From positions 1 to 40,410 of the forward strand of contig JARLGV010000115.1 in assembly GCA_031292555.1 (NCBI GenBank): a DNA stretch of 40,410 bases, given 5' to 3'. A model generated the notes under the pieces. The model saw only the letters and a list, made by a program, of their open reading frames with translations. It ran no database searches and was not told where the DNA came from. The position numbers and the translations under genes were made by a program. Source of the DNA: Fimbriimonas sp. Lineage in GTDB: Bacteria; Armatimonadota; Fimbriimonadia; Fimbriimonadales; Fimbriimonadaceae. Shown piece by piece: positions 33,651 through 40,410 of this stretch; the first letter of the stretch is position 1, and each line of letters starts with the position of its first letter.

Positions 33651-36152
33651 GTGTTTAGCAAGCAGAGAGCCGATTCTCTCGCCGTGGTTAGTCAAAAGCA
33701 TTGCCGATTCCGTACCCGCCTCAAAAACACGGGAATGGTTGGCATGATGACAACCGTCTTCCTTTCATGTGTGATGCTGCTCGGCGCAACAACTCCAGCA
33801 GCCGCGAGCCAAGCTTATGGGAGCCAGAACAACTTCGACTGTGTGAACGATACGGGCGTTGAAACGCATGGCTTCGAAATCGAGTTGGACTACGGGCGAA
33901 CAACCGATATCACGTATACATACGACTACAACCACTATGGTGTACCAAAGATTACTGAGGATCTGACCGATCCACAGCATCCGAAGGTGTTCGTCCGCTA
34001 TGCAAGCGCAAAGAATGCGAATGGAGCGTGGACAGCCTACACGGCTGTGCCTTCGGGGCCAATCAGCCCAACCATGGGTCACCAATTCACCAACCCTGCC
34101 GTCAACTTCGGAGGCGAGCATTTTGGCGTCGGCTTCATCGGCGTGCCGGTAGCCGTCAAATACAACTGGCTCATCGATGACGGCGCTGGAAACCTAAAGC
34201 ACGGACCTCCTGTTTACATTTCGACTCCGTCGTACACCTACAATCCTCCAGCAGGGGGCGTAGCTGGCAACGTTCAGGCAGAAATCGTGCCCCCTCCCCC
34301 ACCGGTGCAGCCGGCGTTTCAGTTCGGCGCCGCGTCATGGGTCAAGGAGATCAAGACATCGACGCACAACGCCAACAAAGTTCCTCTGAACTCGCTCGTC
34401 GGCGACGATCCTGGCAAGCCCCAGCCTTGGGCAAACGGCGAGCCGTCGGAAGTCGAAGTCGAATGGCGCGTCATGCAAACCGAATTCGCTAACGCGAACG
34501 GGGGAAAGAACGGCAAGCTCCAGGGCGCTGCGGAAGACCTTCCCAATGGCAACGAAGTCATCACGCGCCGATATGAATTCTACAAATACGTGGGACCAAT
34601 CGATGCCGAAACGGGAGAGGCAATGGGCGACACCGTCGGCCCCGACGGCATCCACGGCGTCGGCACTGTCACCTACGCCGACCATTACGATCCAAACACA
34701 GGCGAGTGGGTTACCGTCACCGTCGACATGTCGACAGTCGTCGTTGTTGGAGACTTCTTCGGCACCCAAATGTCAGGATTTGACGTAGCCCCCAACCTCG
34801 GGTTGGTCGACCATGTTCAGGACGGCGACGTGAACGTCAAGTATCCCAACCGAACCGTCATCGTCGGAGGCACAACCGCCTTCATAGGGAGCATCAAGTC
34901 CGGCGCCGTTCCACCCGGTTTGACCCTGGATCCTGTTAGCGGAGTCCTCTCGGGGACCCCAACCGCAGGCGGATCCTTTACGTTTGTCGTTGAGGCAACC
35001 GACCTTAGCGGAGCGGACGTAACCAAGTCCTATACGGTGAACATCGCCGGTGGGGCGCCTGCCACCTATTCTGTCTCCGTCAGCGCAAGCCCGTCGGCCG
35101 ATGGAACCGTTACCGGTGGTGGAACATTTAACTCCGGTGCGAATATCACTGTCTCAGCTACGGCTTTGGCTGCTTACTATTTCATCGACTGGGCTGAAGG
35201 CACCACTGTTGTGAGCACAACTCCAAGCTATTCGTTCACTCTAGGTGGGAATCGCGCGTTAGTCGCCAACTTCGCCACATATTTGATCGTGGGAGCAACC
35301 GCTTCGCCCTCGACAGGAGGCACGGTCACGGGCGGTGGCACATCGTTCAAGAACGGGGATACCGTGACCTTGCAGGCAATGTCGAAACCCGGCTACGCGT
35401 TCATCAACTGGACGGAGGGCACGGCGATCGTCAGTACATTGCCAAGTTATGTGTTTACTGCAACCGCAAAACGAACTCTCGTCGCAAACTTCTCGACATC
35501 TTGCCAGATCAGCGCGACCGCCCAGCCGACCAACGGCGGAACGGTTAGTGGCGCGGGCACTTACAAGGTTGGAGCGAGCGCCACAGTGAAGGCGACAGCA
35601 AAATCGGGTTACTACTTCGCCAACTGGACGGAGGGCACTACTGTCGTCGGCACTACGGCAAGTTATAAGTTCACCGTCTCCTCGAACCGGAGCCTGACTG
35701 CTAATTTTGGGAAGTACTGCACGATCTCTACGAGTACCAGCTCTGCAGGTGGAGGCACTACCAAGGGTGGCGGAACGTTCAAGATCGGAGATAGCGTCAC
35801 CGCGAAGGCGACCGCGAACACCGGTTACTACTTCATCAACTGGGCTGAGAACGGCACATCGGTTAGCACGTCCGCGAGCTACACCTTCTCTGCAACGACA
35901 AGTCGGAAGCTCGTCGCTAACTTTGGAAAGTACGTCGTCATCTCGACGAGTGCCTCTCCCTCTGCAGGCGGAACAGTTACGGGTGGCGGAAACTACAAGG
36001 TCGGCGACAACGTCACTTTGCAGGCGACGCCCAAGGCCAAATACACGTTCATTAGCTGGAGCGACGGCAAGACCATCGTTAGTGCCGCGACCTCGTACTC
36101 ATTCTCGGCTTCAAAGAGCCGAAAGCTAGTGGCAAACTTCAAGAAGAGCTGA
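33651..36152 (+). CDS. large secreted protein with Ig-like domain and five InlB-type beta repeats
   Basis: The 833-residue protein has an N-terminal membrane/signal segment at about residues 28-52 (MVGMMTTVFLSCVMLLGATT). A ~320-residue unassigned region follows. A putative Ig domain of the He_PIG type comes next (SGAVPPGLTLDPVSGVLSGT, then FTFVVEATDLSG). From about residue 468 to the end are five ~73-residue tandem repeats, each with '(S)ASPxxGGTVTGGGTF', 'GxxVTxxATxxxGYYFxxWxEG' and 'SxxxxLVANF', like divergent InlB B-repeats. They look like a surface or matrix protein. The start is GTG 33651, set by AAAGGAG seven bases upstream. It is followed by a hairpin at 36194-36221. No sorting motif is seen at the C-terminus (VANFKKS). 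Confidence 0.85.
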   Translation: MFSKQRADSLAVVSQKHCRFRTRLKNTGMVGMMTTVFLSCVMLLGATTPAAASQAYGSQNNFDCVNDTGVETHGFEIELDYGRTTDITYTYDYNHYGVPKITEDLTDPQHPKVFVRYASAKNANGAWTAYTAVPSGPISPTMGHQFTNPAVNFGGEHFGVGFIGVPVAVKYNWLIDDGAGNLKHGPPVYISTPSYTYNPPAGGVAGNVQAEIVPPPPPVQPAFQFGAASWVKEIKTSTHNANKVPLNSLVGDDPGKPQPWANGEPSEVEVEWRVMQTEFANANGGKNGKLQGAAEDLPNGNEVITRRYEFYKYVGPIDAETGEAMGDTVGPDGIHGVGTVTYADHYDPNTGEWVTVTVDMSTVVVVGDFFGTQMSGFDVAPNLGLVDHVQDGDVNVKYPNRTVIVGGTTAFIGSIKSGAVPPGLTLDPVSGVLSGTPTAGGSFTFVVEATDLSGADVTKSYTVNIAGGAPATYSVSVSASPSADGTVTGGGTFNSGANITVSATALAAYYFIDWAEGTTVVSTTPSYSFTLGGNRALVANFATYLIVGATASPSTGGTVTGGGTSFKNGDTVTLQAMSKPGYAFINWTEGTAIVSTLPSYVFTATAKRTLVANFSTSCQISATAQPTNGGTVSGAGTYKVGASATVKATAKSGYYFANWTEGTTVVGTTASYKFTVSSNRSLTANFGKYCTISTSTSSAGGGTTKGGGTFKIGDSVTAKATANTGYYFINWAENGTSVSTSASYTFSATTSRKLVANFGKYVVISTSASPSAGGTVTGGGNYKVGDNVTLQATPKAKYTFISWSDGKTIVSAATSYSFSASKSRKLVANFKKS

Positions 36153-36193
36153 CGTAACAACGGATCAACGCAACGCACATGGTGGAAACCAGG

Positions 36194-36221
36194 AAGGACC
36201 CGAGCATATGCTTGGGTCCTT
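36194..36221 (+). terminator. terminator-like hairpin after the repeat-protein gene
   Basis: AAGGACCCGAGC (36194-36205), loop ATAT, GCTTGGGTCCTT (36210-36221): a 12-bp stem with one G-T pair, 42 bases past the stop. The bases after it (CAGTCCCTTGTG) are weakly T-rich. Confidence 0.7.
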
Positions 36222-36398
36222 CAGTCCCTTGTGTCGTTACTCAGGTTTTCGGATTCAGACGAGGCCCAACAAGGAAGCCTGAGTAGGTACAAGAGAGTCA
36301 TGATGATCTTGTGCCGGCGCACTCCTAATTGCATATTAGACATCGATCGCTTGCGATTACTTGCGTTTGACAAACACTACACACTGACGATGCGCAGG

Positions 36399-36404
36399 TA
36401 ACCT
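36399..36404 (+). promoter_or_regulatory. leaderless-type -10 box (TAACCT)
   Basis: TAACCT, then CTGCCG, then ATG 36411. A TTGACA at 36367-36372 is 26 bases upstream, too far for a normal -35. Confidence 0.4.
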
Positions 36405-36410
36405 CTGCCG

Positions 36411-37889
36411 ATGGAACCGCGAAGTGCGACCCAGTTCACGTCGGCCTCGAAATGGGCGATGCGAATTTGGTGGTCCCAATGGGACAAATGGCACTTCTCG
36501 AAGGTGACCTCACTCGACCTTGCCGAACTAGGCCGATTGACGACTGAATGCGACTTACTCCTAGATGTTATTCGTGTTAACGAGATCTCTCGGCGCATCA
36601 TACTTCCTGATTCGAAGGCAATCTCATTGCTCGCAAGGCACCCCACCTCGTTGGAACTTGCGATCCTCTTCTCCTATTCCGGGAGCGGTTATGTCCGTCA
36701 GGCCGCCGTTGAGAATCTAGCAAGGATCGGTGGTCAGAGCCTTCCCTATCTCCTCCTGAGGACTTGCGATTGGGTTCGACCGGTTTCCGAATATGCGTCG
36801 AAGACGGCCTTGCGTAGCCTCCCGTTAGTCGACGACTCGACACTCGCGGTATGCATCCGAGTTCTTCGTGTTCTCGCCAGGTATGACCGACTCGATTCGC
36901 CGGAAGGATGCCTTCTTCTTCAGTTGATCCAGGAACGTCCCGGCGTCCTGAAGAATGTCCGCTGGAGCTTGCCGATACCTACCATTTTGTTCCTGCTGGA
37001 CAGAAACATCTTGGGGCCCGACGAGAATTCGGTGGACGTCGTCCGGCGCGGACTCCTACATCGGGATCATCGTGTGGCCCAGCGCACTGTACAAGCGACG
37101 TCCCGTCTAGCCACGAGCGATCGCCATGATTTGCTAGGTGTGCTCCTCGGCAGTTCTGCAAAGGCAGCACGACTGGCCGCAGCGGAGATCTCTGCCGATC
37201 TAGGACTCGTCGAGAACTTGGCCGCAATGGCAAGCGATCGGATCTGGCGTGTCCGGACGGCGGCCAGAACGGGCTTGGAACGCATTGGACCCTATGATTT
37301 CGTTGCTTACTATCGCGACCGATTTCCAGATGAGACGGCCGTTACGGGCTTTGGCGAGGTCGCGCCTGACGCCCAACTCGAAGAACTCATCCCGTTCCTT
37401 TCGAGTCCCTCTGCAAAGGTGAGGTTAGCGACAATCCGAGCATTCGGAAGCCGGGACGCACGGCAATATAGTGCGGCGATCGCCAATTGCCTAAACGACG
37501 AAAGACCCCGCATCGTGGTGGCCGCAGTCAGGGTGTTGCACGGATTTGCTTACCGAGTGTCCCGCGATGCAATCGAAGGGATCATGGCAGGGGCCGTCCA
37601 TCCCAAGAAGCGAAAGGCTGTTTACCTGGCATTCGAGCTGTTGCCGCGTTGGGATTCACTGATCGCGACCCTGGAGTTCGCTGACAGATGCGAAGATCGC
37701 TTGGCGCCATCCGAACAGGTTCAACGGTGGCTCACCGGCACGAATCGCGATTACTCGGGTCCGCCCCGAGATCAGCTTCAGACCGCGAGAGCGGCATTCG
37801 AGCGCATCCGCACAGGACTATCCGAGCTCGCCGCCTATGGCCTCGCCGCCGAGTTCGCTTATTGGTCGTCGAAGCTGAAACTTGACTAG
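36411..37889 (+). CDS. HEAT-repeat protein
   Basis: The 492-residue protein is nearly all alpha-helical and built from tandem HEAT-like units: GYVRQAAVENLARIGGQSLP, then DHRVAQRTVQATSRLATSDR, then AKAARLAAAEISADLGLVEN, then RIWRVRTAARTGLERIGPYD, then SAKVRLATIRAFGSRDARQY and PRIVVAAVRVLHGFAYRVSR. These are scaffold repeats of the PBS-lyase/HEAT type, usually for protein-protein contact. There is no signal peptide or membrane helix, so it is probably cytoplasmic. The start ATG 36411 follows a leaderless box. The neighbour at 37936 is convergent. Confidence 0.8.
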   Translation: MEPRSATQFTSASKWAMRIWWSQWDKWHFSKVTSLDLAELGRLTTECDLLLDVIRVNEISRRIILPDSKAISLLARHPTSLELAILFSYSGSGYVRQAAVENLARIGGQSLPYLLLRTCDWVRPVSEYASKTALRSLPLVDDSTLAVCIRVLRVLARYDRLDSPEGCLLLQLIQERPGVLKNVRWSLPIPTILFLLDRNILGPDENSVDVVRRGLLHRDHRVAQRTVQATSRLATSDRHDLLGVLLGSSAKAARLAAAEISADLGLVENLAAMASDRIWRVRTAARTGLERIGPYDFVAYYRDRFPDETAVTGFGEVAPDAQLEELIPFLSSPSAKVRLATIRAFGSRDARQYSAAIANCLNDERPRIVVAAVRVLHGFAYRVSRDAIEGIMAGAVHPKKRKAVYLAFELLPRWDSLIATLEFADRCEDRLAPSEQVQRWLTGTNRDYSGPPRDQLQTARAAFERIRTGLSELAAYGLAAEFAYWSSKLKLD

Positions 37890-37935
37890 ATCGGAGCCTA
37901 CACGAGGAGCTCAACCTGGAGCCCTTGCCAAACAA

Positions 37936-38526
37936 CTACTCCTCAAGAGCACGAACCCGCACGATTTGCTCGTCCGATTCGGGCCACCAGGCCCCACAGT
38001 CATCAGCGACGATGGCGGCACGCGATTCCTCGGTGTCGAAGACCTCCATTGCGTGGATTGGCGGGAAGTAGAAGTGGAGGGTAACGAGTGGACCGGACGT
38101 CTCGTTGGCCATCGAGTGGATCAATCCTGGCTTCGCATAGAACACGGCGTCCCCAATCTCCTGAGTTTCGGTGACGACCGGCCGGGATCGGTCCTCCGAG
38201 AAGACGCGATGGGTCGAAACCCCACACAGCACCTTCACCCATCCTTCTGATTCGCCGTGATCGTGCGGAAGGCATACGCCACCGATGGCCCAGTTCATGA
38301 TTATGACCTCCATGTCAGGCGTCACATACAGTGGGCGTCGACCATACGGCCTACCGCCAGGCGGCGGCAAGATCTCGCGAAGGCGATTGATGCAGAGCAC
38401 CGGATTCGCCACGGCCTCTGCCACCATGGCACGGTCGGAACCGTAGGTCGCCGCGATGGCATCGAAGGTCTGTCGAAGGTCGTATAGCAGTTCGATCGGT
38501 CCCAGGGATTCGCCTCTTGATAGCAT
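37936..38526 (-). CDS. cysteine-dioxygenase-like cupin
   Basis: The 196-residue protein has a CDO-type cupin core: MEVIIMNWAIGGVCLPHDHG and ESEGWVKVLCGVSTHRVF, supplying H-x-H (HDH) with the neighbouring Glu, and then LIHSMANETSGPLVTLHFYF with the third His. Size and motif order match bacterial cysteine dioxygenases (~200 residues), which oxidise L-cysteine to cysteine sulfinate with non-heme iron. Related 3-mercaptopropionate dioxygenases cannot be excluded. A TTGACG and a TATACT box seven bases before ATG 38526 make a good promoter. Confidence 0.85.
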   Translation of the reverse strand: MLSRGESLGPIELLYDLRQTFDAIAATYGSDRAMVAEAVANPVLCINRLREILPPPGGRPYGRRPLYVTPDMEVIIMNWAIGGVCLPHDHGESEGWVKVLCGVSTHRVFSEDRSRPVVTETQEIGDAVFYAKPGLIHSMANETSGPLVTLHFYFPPIHAMEVFDTEESRAAIVADDCGAWWPESDEQIVRVRALEE

Positions 38527-38533
38527 TAGGTCT

Positions 38534-38539
38534 AGTATA
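38534..38539 (-). promoter_or_regulatory. -10 box (TATACT, 7 nt before ATG 38526)
   Basis: On the minus strand TTGACG, 19 bases, TATACT, then AGACCTA and ATG 38526. It is a leaderless-type promoter with a recognisable -35. Confidence 0.5.
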
Positions 38540-38598
38540 CGATTAGCCGTAATCTGACCGTCAAGTTACTGAGAACGATGGGCCATTCTGCCAGATGC

Positions 38599-39201
38599 CT
38601 ATTCAGATTCTGGAGGTCGGATCATCGAGTTTGTAAGCCTTCCACGCCGACGGATCTCGGTCAGTCGTGCCAAATGGAAGCGCATGAGCATGACGGGGTA
38701 GGCGTGAATCAATACGGCGAATACGACAAAGGAAAATCCCACCCCACGATGGCCGGCAACGCATCGCTCGATCCCGACCAAGAGCGTGATCGAACCACCC
38801 AAGAAATGCGCAGCCTGGGCGTAACGTACTTCGGCAAGAAGCTGATCCAAGCCTGAACGAACACTGCGGAGCCTGATGTTTGCGTTCAACCAACCGATCG
38901 GGCTGTGGACCAGAATCCACTTCAGAATCCCAACCCCCAGCCATACGTATATCCGTCCACCTCTTTCGAAACGAGCAAGACGAATGTCTCGACTATCTGG
39001 ACGGGTCCGAATCTGCTGGGTCGATGCGGAGGCGACAAGAGTGATGAACCAAGACACCCCGTAGGCAAACGCGACTGGATGCACATCGGCGTCTGATATC
39101 GACAAGGCCAATGATGCCAAGGCAATCGCGGTCAATACAACGAAGATGGATAGCCATCTACGATAGTCAGCATCCGAATACCAAAGGGTCCCTTCAGACA
39201 T
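38599..39201 (-). CDS. multi-pass membrane protein, weakly CrtO/acyltransferase-like
   Basis: The 200-residue protein has about four hydrophobic segments: WLSIFVVLTAIALASLALSI, then VAFAYGVSWFITLVASAS, then IYVWLGVGILKWILVHSPIGW, then FSFVVFAVLIHAYPVMLMRF. Its ending (YPVMLMRFHLARLTEIRRR) and the stretch RYAQAAHFLGG recall glycosyl-4,4'-diaponeurosporenoate acyltransferase-like (CrtO) proteins, where 'AEcnH' and 'YP-xxxQRYNRxR' are typical. This is a weak resemblance by eye. The start at 39201 has GAGGCGGCGAG before it. It may follow the sulfatase in transcription (84-base gap). Confidence 0.55.
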   Translation of the reverse strand: MSEGTLWYSDADYRRWLSIFVVLTAIALASLALSISDADVHPVAFAYGVSWFITLVASASTQQIRTRPDSRDIRLARFERGGRIYVWLGVGILKWILVHSPIGWLNANIRLRSVRSGLDQLLAEVRYAQAAHFLGGSITLLVGIERCVAGHRGVGFSFVVFAVLIHAYPVMLMRFHLARLTEIRRRGRLTNSMIRPPESE

Positions 39202-39285
39202 CTCGCCGCCTCAGCGGGTCTCTGAACGTTACCTAAGGGCTGGCCCGGTTTTCGTCCCATCAGCACATCTTGTAGCCTTTCTGAG

Positions 39286-40410
39286 CTAAGGGTATAGCGG
39301 GGCAGGAACGATGGTTGGCTCGGGTTCGCCGGCTGCCGCAATCATCTTCAGGAGATCCTCTCGCAACCCGGCCCCGATGTGGCGATACTCCTTCCTGCCA
39401 GCCAGGTTCACCAACTCATAGGGATCATTTCGCTGATCATAAAATTGATATTCCTGATAGTGGGGGCTGGTTGCCGATTCGGTGTGGCCGCCGGGCTCGG
39501 CAACGCAGTATGTCCAGTCCTTGGTCCGGATCGCCCTCGCCGTCATGGACTCGCTTATTTGGATCAGTTGGCGATTCGGCCATGCGGCACGGGCCTTCGC
39601 ACTCTTTGCCAGCGAGAAAATGCTGCTGCCCTTCCACGATGACGGAATCGTCACTCCGGCCGCCTCCAACAGAGTAGGCGCGATGTCGATGAGACCGACG
39701 ATCTCTTGCACCGGTCCGCCGCCATCGAATCCTGGCCCCTCGATGATCAGCGGCACGCGAAGCGAACTGTTGTGGGTGCTGCGCTTATATTCTGAGTTTC
39801 GAGTCATGAAGTGGCAGCCGTGGTCGCTCATGAATACGAAGATCGTGTTATCGGCGAGGCCCTGTTCTTCCAGAACCTTCCGCAAGCGACCGACCGACGC
39901 ATCGTTACTCTCGCATGCCCCGTAATAGTCCGGCAGCTGCCGGTGCCAGTCGCCGGGAAAAGTGCGGAGATCGGGCGGAACGAACGCGTCGATAAAGCGC
40001 TCTGCCGAGCCCTTCGGACCAATAATGCGTCCCATGTCGTTTTGCTGGTGAGGCTCAAGCTGCGAAACAAACAGGAAGAATGGCCGATCGTGCTTCTGCC
40101 GCAGGAACCGCTCAGCCCGGTCGGTTAGGAAGTCGACCCGATAGCGATCTTTGAACGAGATCTCCTTGCCGTCGCCGTCGTAGATCAAGCCTTCGTAAGG
40201 ATGGCTCGTGAATTCGAGGACATTTGAGCCCTCCCATAGGTCCAAAAAGCCACCGCGCCGGTCCGACTTCACCGGCCCGATGCTGCCCCCTTCGGCCACC
40301 GAATCCGGGGCAAGATGCCATTTGCCGATGTAGTTGGACGAGTAGCCCGCCTTTCGCAGTTCCCCGGCCAGCGTTGGGAGATTGCGGTCCAGCGAGCGGC
40401 CGTTGCACCA
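39286..40410 (-). CDS. sulfatase (5' end outside window)
   Basis: The 374 visible codons are the C-terminal two-thirds of a formylglycine-dependent sulfatase: NLPTLAGELRKAGYSSNYIG and KWHLAPDSVAEGG, then PFFLFVSQLEPHQQNDMG, then NTIFVFMSDHGCHFMTRNSE (metal-ligand DHG motif) and SLRVPLIIEGPGF, ending in the usual small C-terminal domain (QYQFYDQRNDPYELVNLAGR). The CxPSR/SxPSR active-site motif is off the edge. The frame is open to the edge, so GTG 40299 is internal, not the start. It would remove sulfate from glycans or small esters and fits the polysaccharide theme. One downstream gene follows. Confidence 0.9.
   Translation of the reverse strand, partial: WCNGRSLDRNLPTLAGELRKAGYSSNYIGKWHLAPDSVAEGGSIGPVKSDRRGGFLDLWEGSNVLEFTSHPYEGLIYDGDGKEISFKDRYRVDFLTDRAERFLRQKHDRPFFLFVSQLEPHQQNDMGRIIGPKGSAERFIDAFVPPDLRTFPGDWHRQLPDYYGACESNDASVGRLRKVLEEQGLADNTIFVFMSDHGCHFMTRNSEYKRSTHNSSLRVPLIIEGPGFDGGGPVQEIVGLIDIAPTLLEAAGVTIPSSWKGSSIFSLAKSAKARAAWPNRQLIQISESMTARAIRTKDWTYCVAEPGGHTESATSPHYQEYQFYDQRNDPYELVNLAGRKEYRHIGAGLREDLLKMIAAAGEPEPTIVPAPLYP

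Noticed and set aside
36367-36372. TTGACA as -35 of the HEAT-repeat gene
   Set aside because: 26 bases from the TAACCT box and 17-18 bases from nothing like a -10; spacing is wrong.

Overview
The window is about 40 kb of a bacterial chromosome of moderately high GC. I infer Armatimonadota (Fimbriimonas-like). The reasons are a type IV-pilin-like secreted protein of the kind abundant in Armatimonadota and Planctomycetota, many carbohydrate-active enzymes, a GntR/LacI-hybrid regulator, and many genes that seem to lack a 5' leader. The taxon is an inference. No tRNA, rRNA, CRISPR array or intact insertion sequence was seen. Gene density is high, operons are short, and most genes are on the minus strand.

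Layout. 1-1492: a divergent TetR regulator / NAD-dependent epimerase-like SDR pair. 1558-2444: an overlapping small-protein/nucleotidyltransferase pair that looks like a toxin-antitoxin-type module, then a small orphan gene. 2630-5308: a large secreted glycosidase-like protein. 5472-5936: a P-loop kinase relative without its P-loop. 6034-8233: an ArsR-like regulator coupled to a secreted transglutaminase-like protein, with a 38-bp palindromic operator lying between it and a divergent small ORF. 8413-10451: an exported beta-rich protein, a methyltransferase and a small membrane protein. 10490-14273: a translationally coupled sugar operon (class II aldolase, fucose/arabinose isomerase-like protein, FGGY kinase) with a LacI-type operator upstream. 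14719-21166: membrane proteins (including an unlisted 55-aa paralogue), ThuA-like and DinB-like proteins, an M48 metalloprotease and a DUF2314 lipoprotein. 21289-21699: a decayed HicA joined in frame to HicB. 21723-25961: GH66-like glycosidase, lipoprotein, prepilin-like protein and GntR/LacI regulator, with a decayed coding tail at one end and a regulator operator at the other. 26162-29152: GH78 rhamnosidase plus a small membrane protein. 29253-31448: katG. 31737-32944: AlkD-like and DUF1905 proteins. 32945-33650: a gene-poor stretch with a nested hairpin. 33651-36152: a secreted repeat protein. 36411-40410: HEAT-repeat protein, cysteine-dioxygenase-like cupin, a membrane protein and a partial sulfatase.

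The biochemical theme is polysaccharide scavenging. Rhamnosidase, GH66, a large (alpha/alpha)-barrel protein and a sulfatase would release sugars, and the isomerase-kinase-aldolase operon would feed one of them to glycolysis. Two LacI-type operator candidates suggest sugar-responsive control.

The strongest general observation is a start-site rule. At eleven genes a TANNNT -10 element lies exactly six bases before the start codon, implying leaderless mRNAs, while the other single-gene or lead-gene starts mostly carry clear Shine-Dalgarno sequences. This rule also locates the original start of the broken hicA gene, which has a stop at codon 4.
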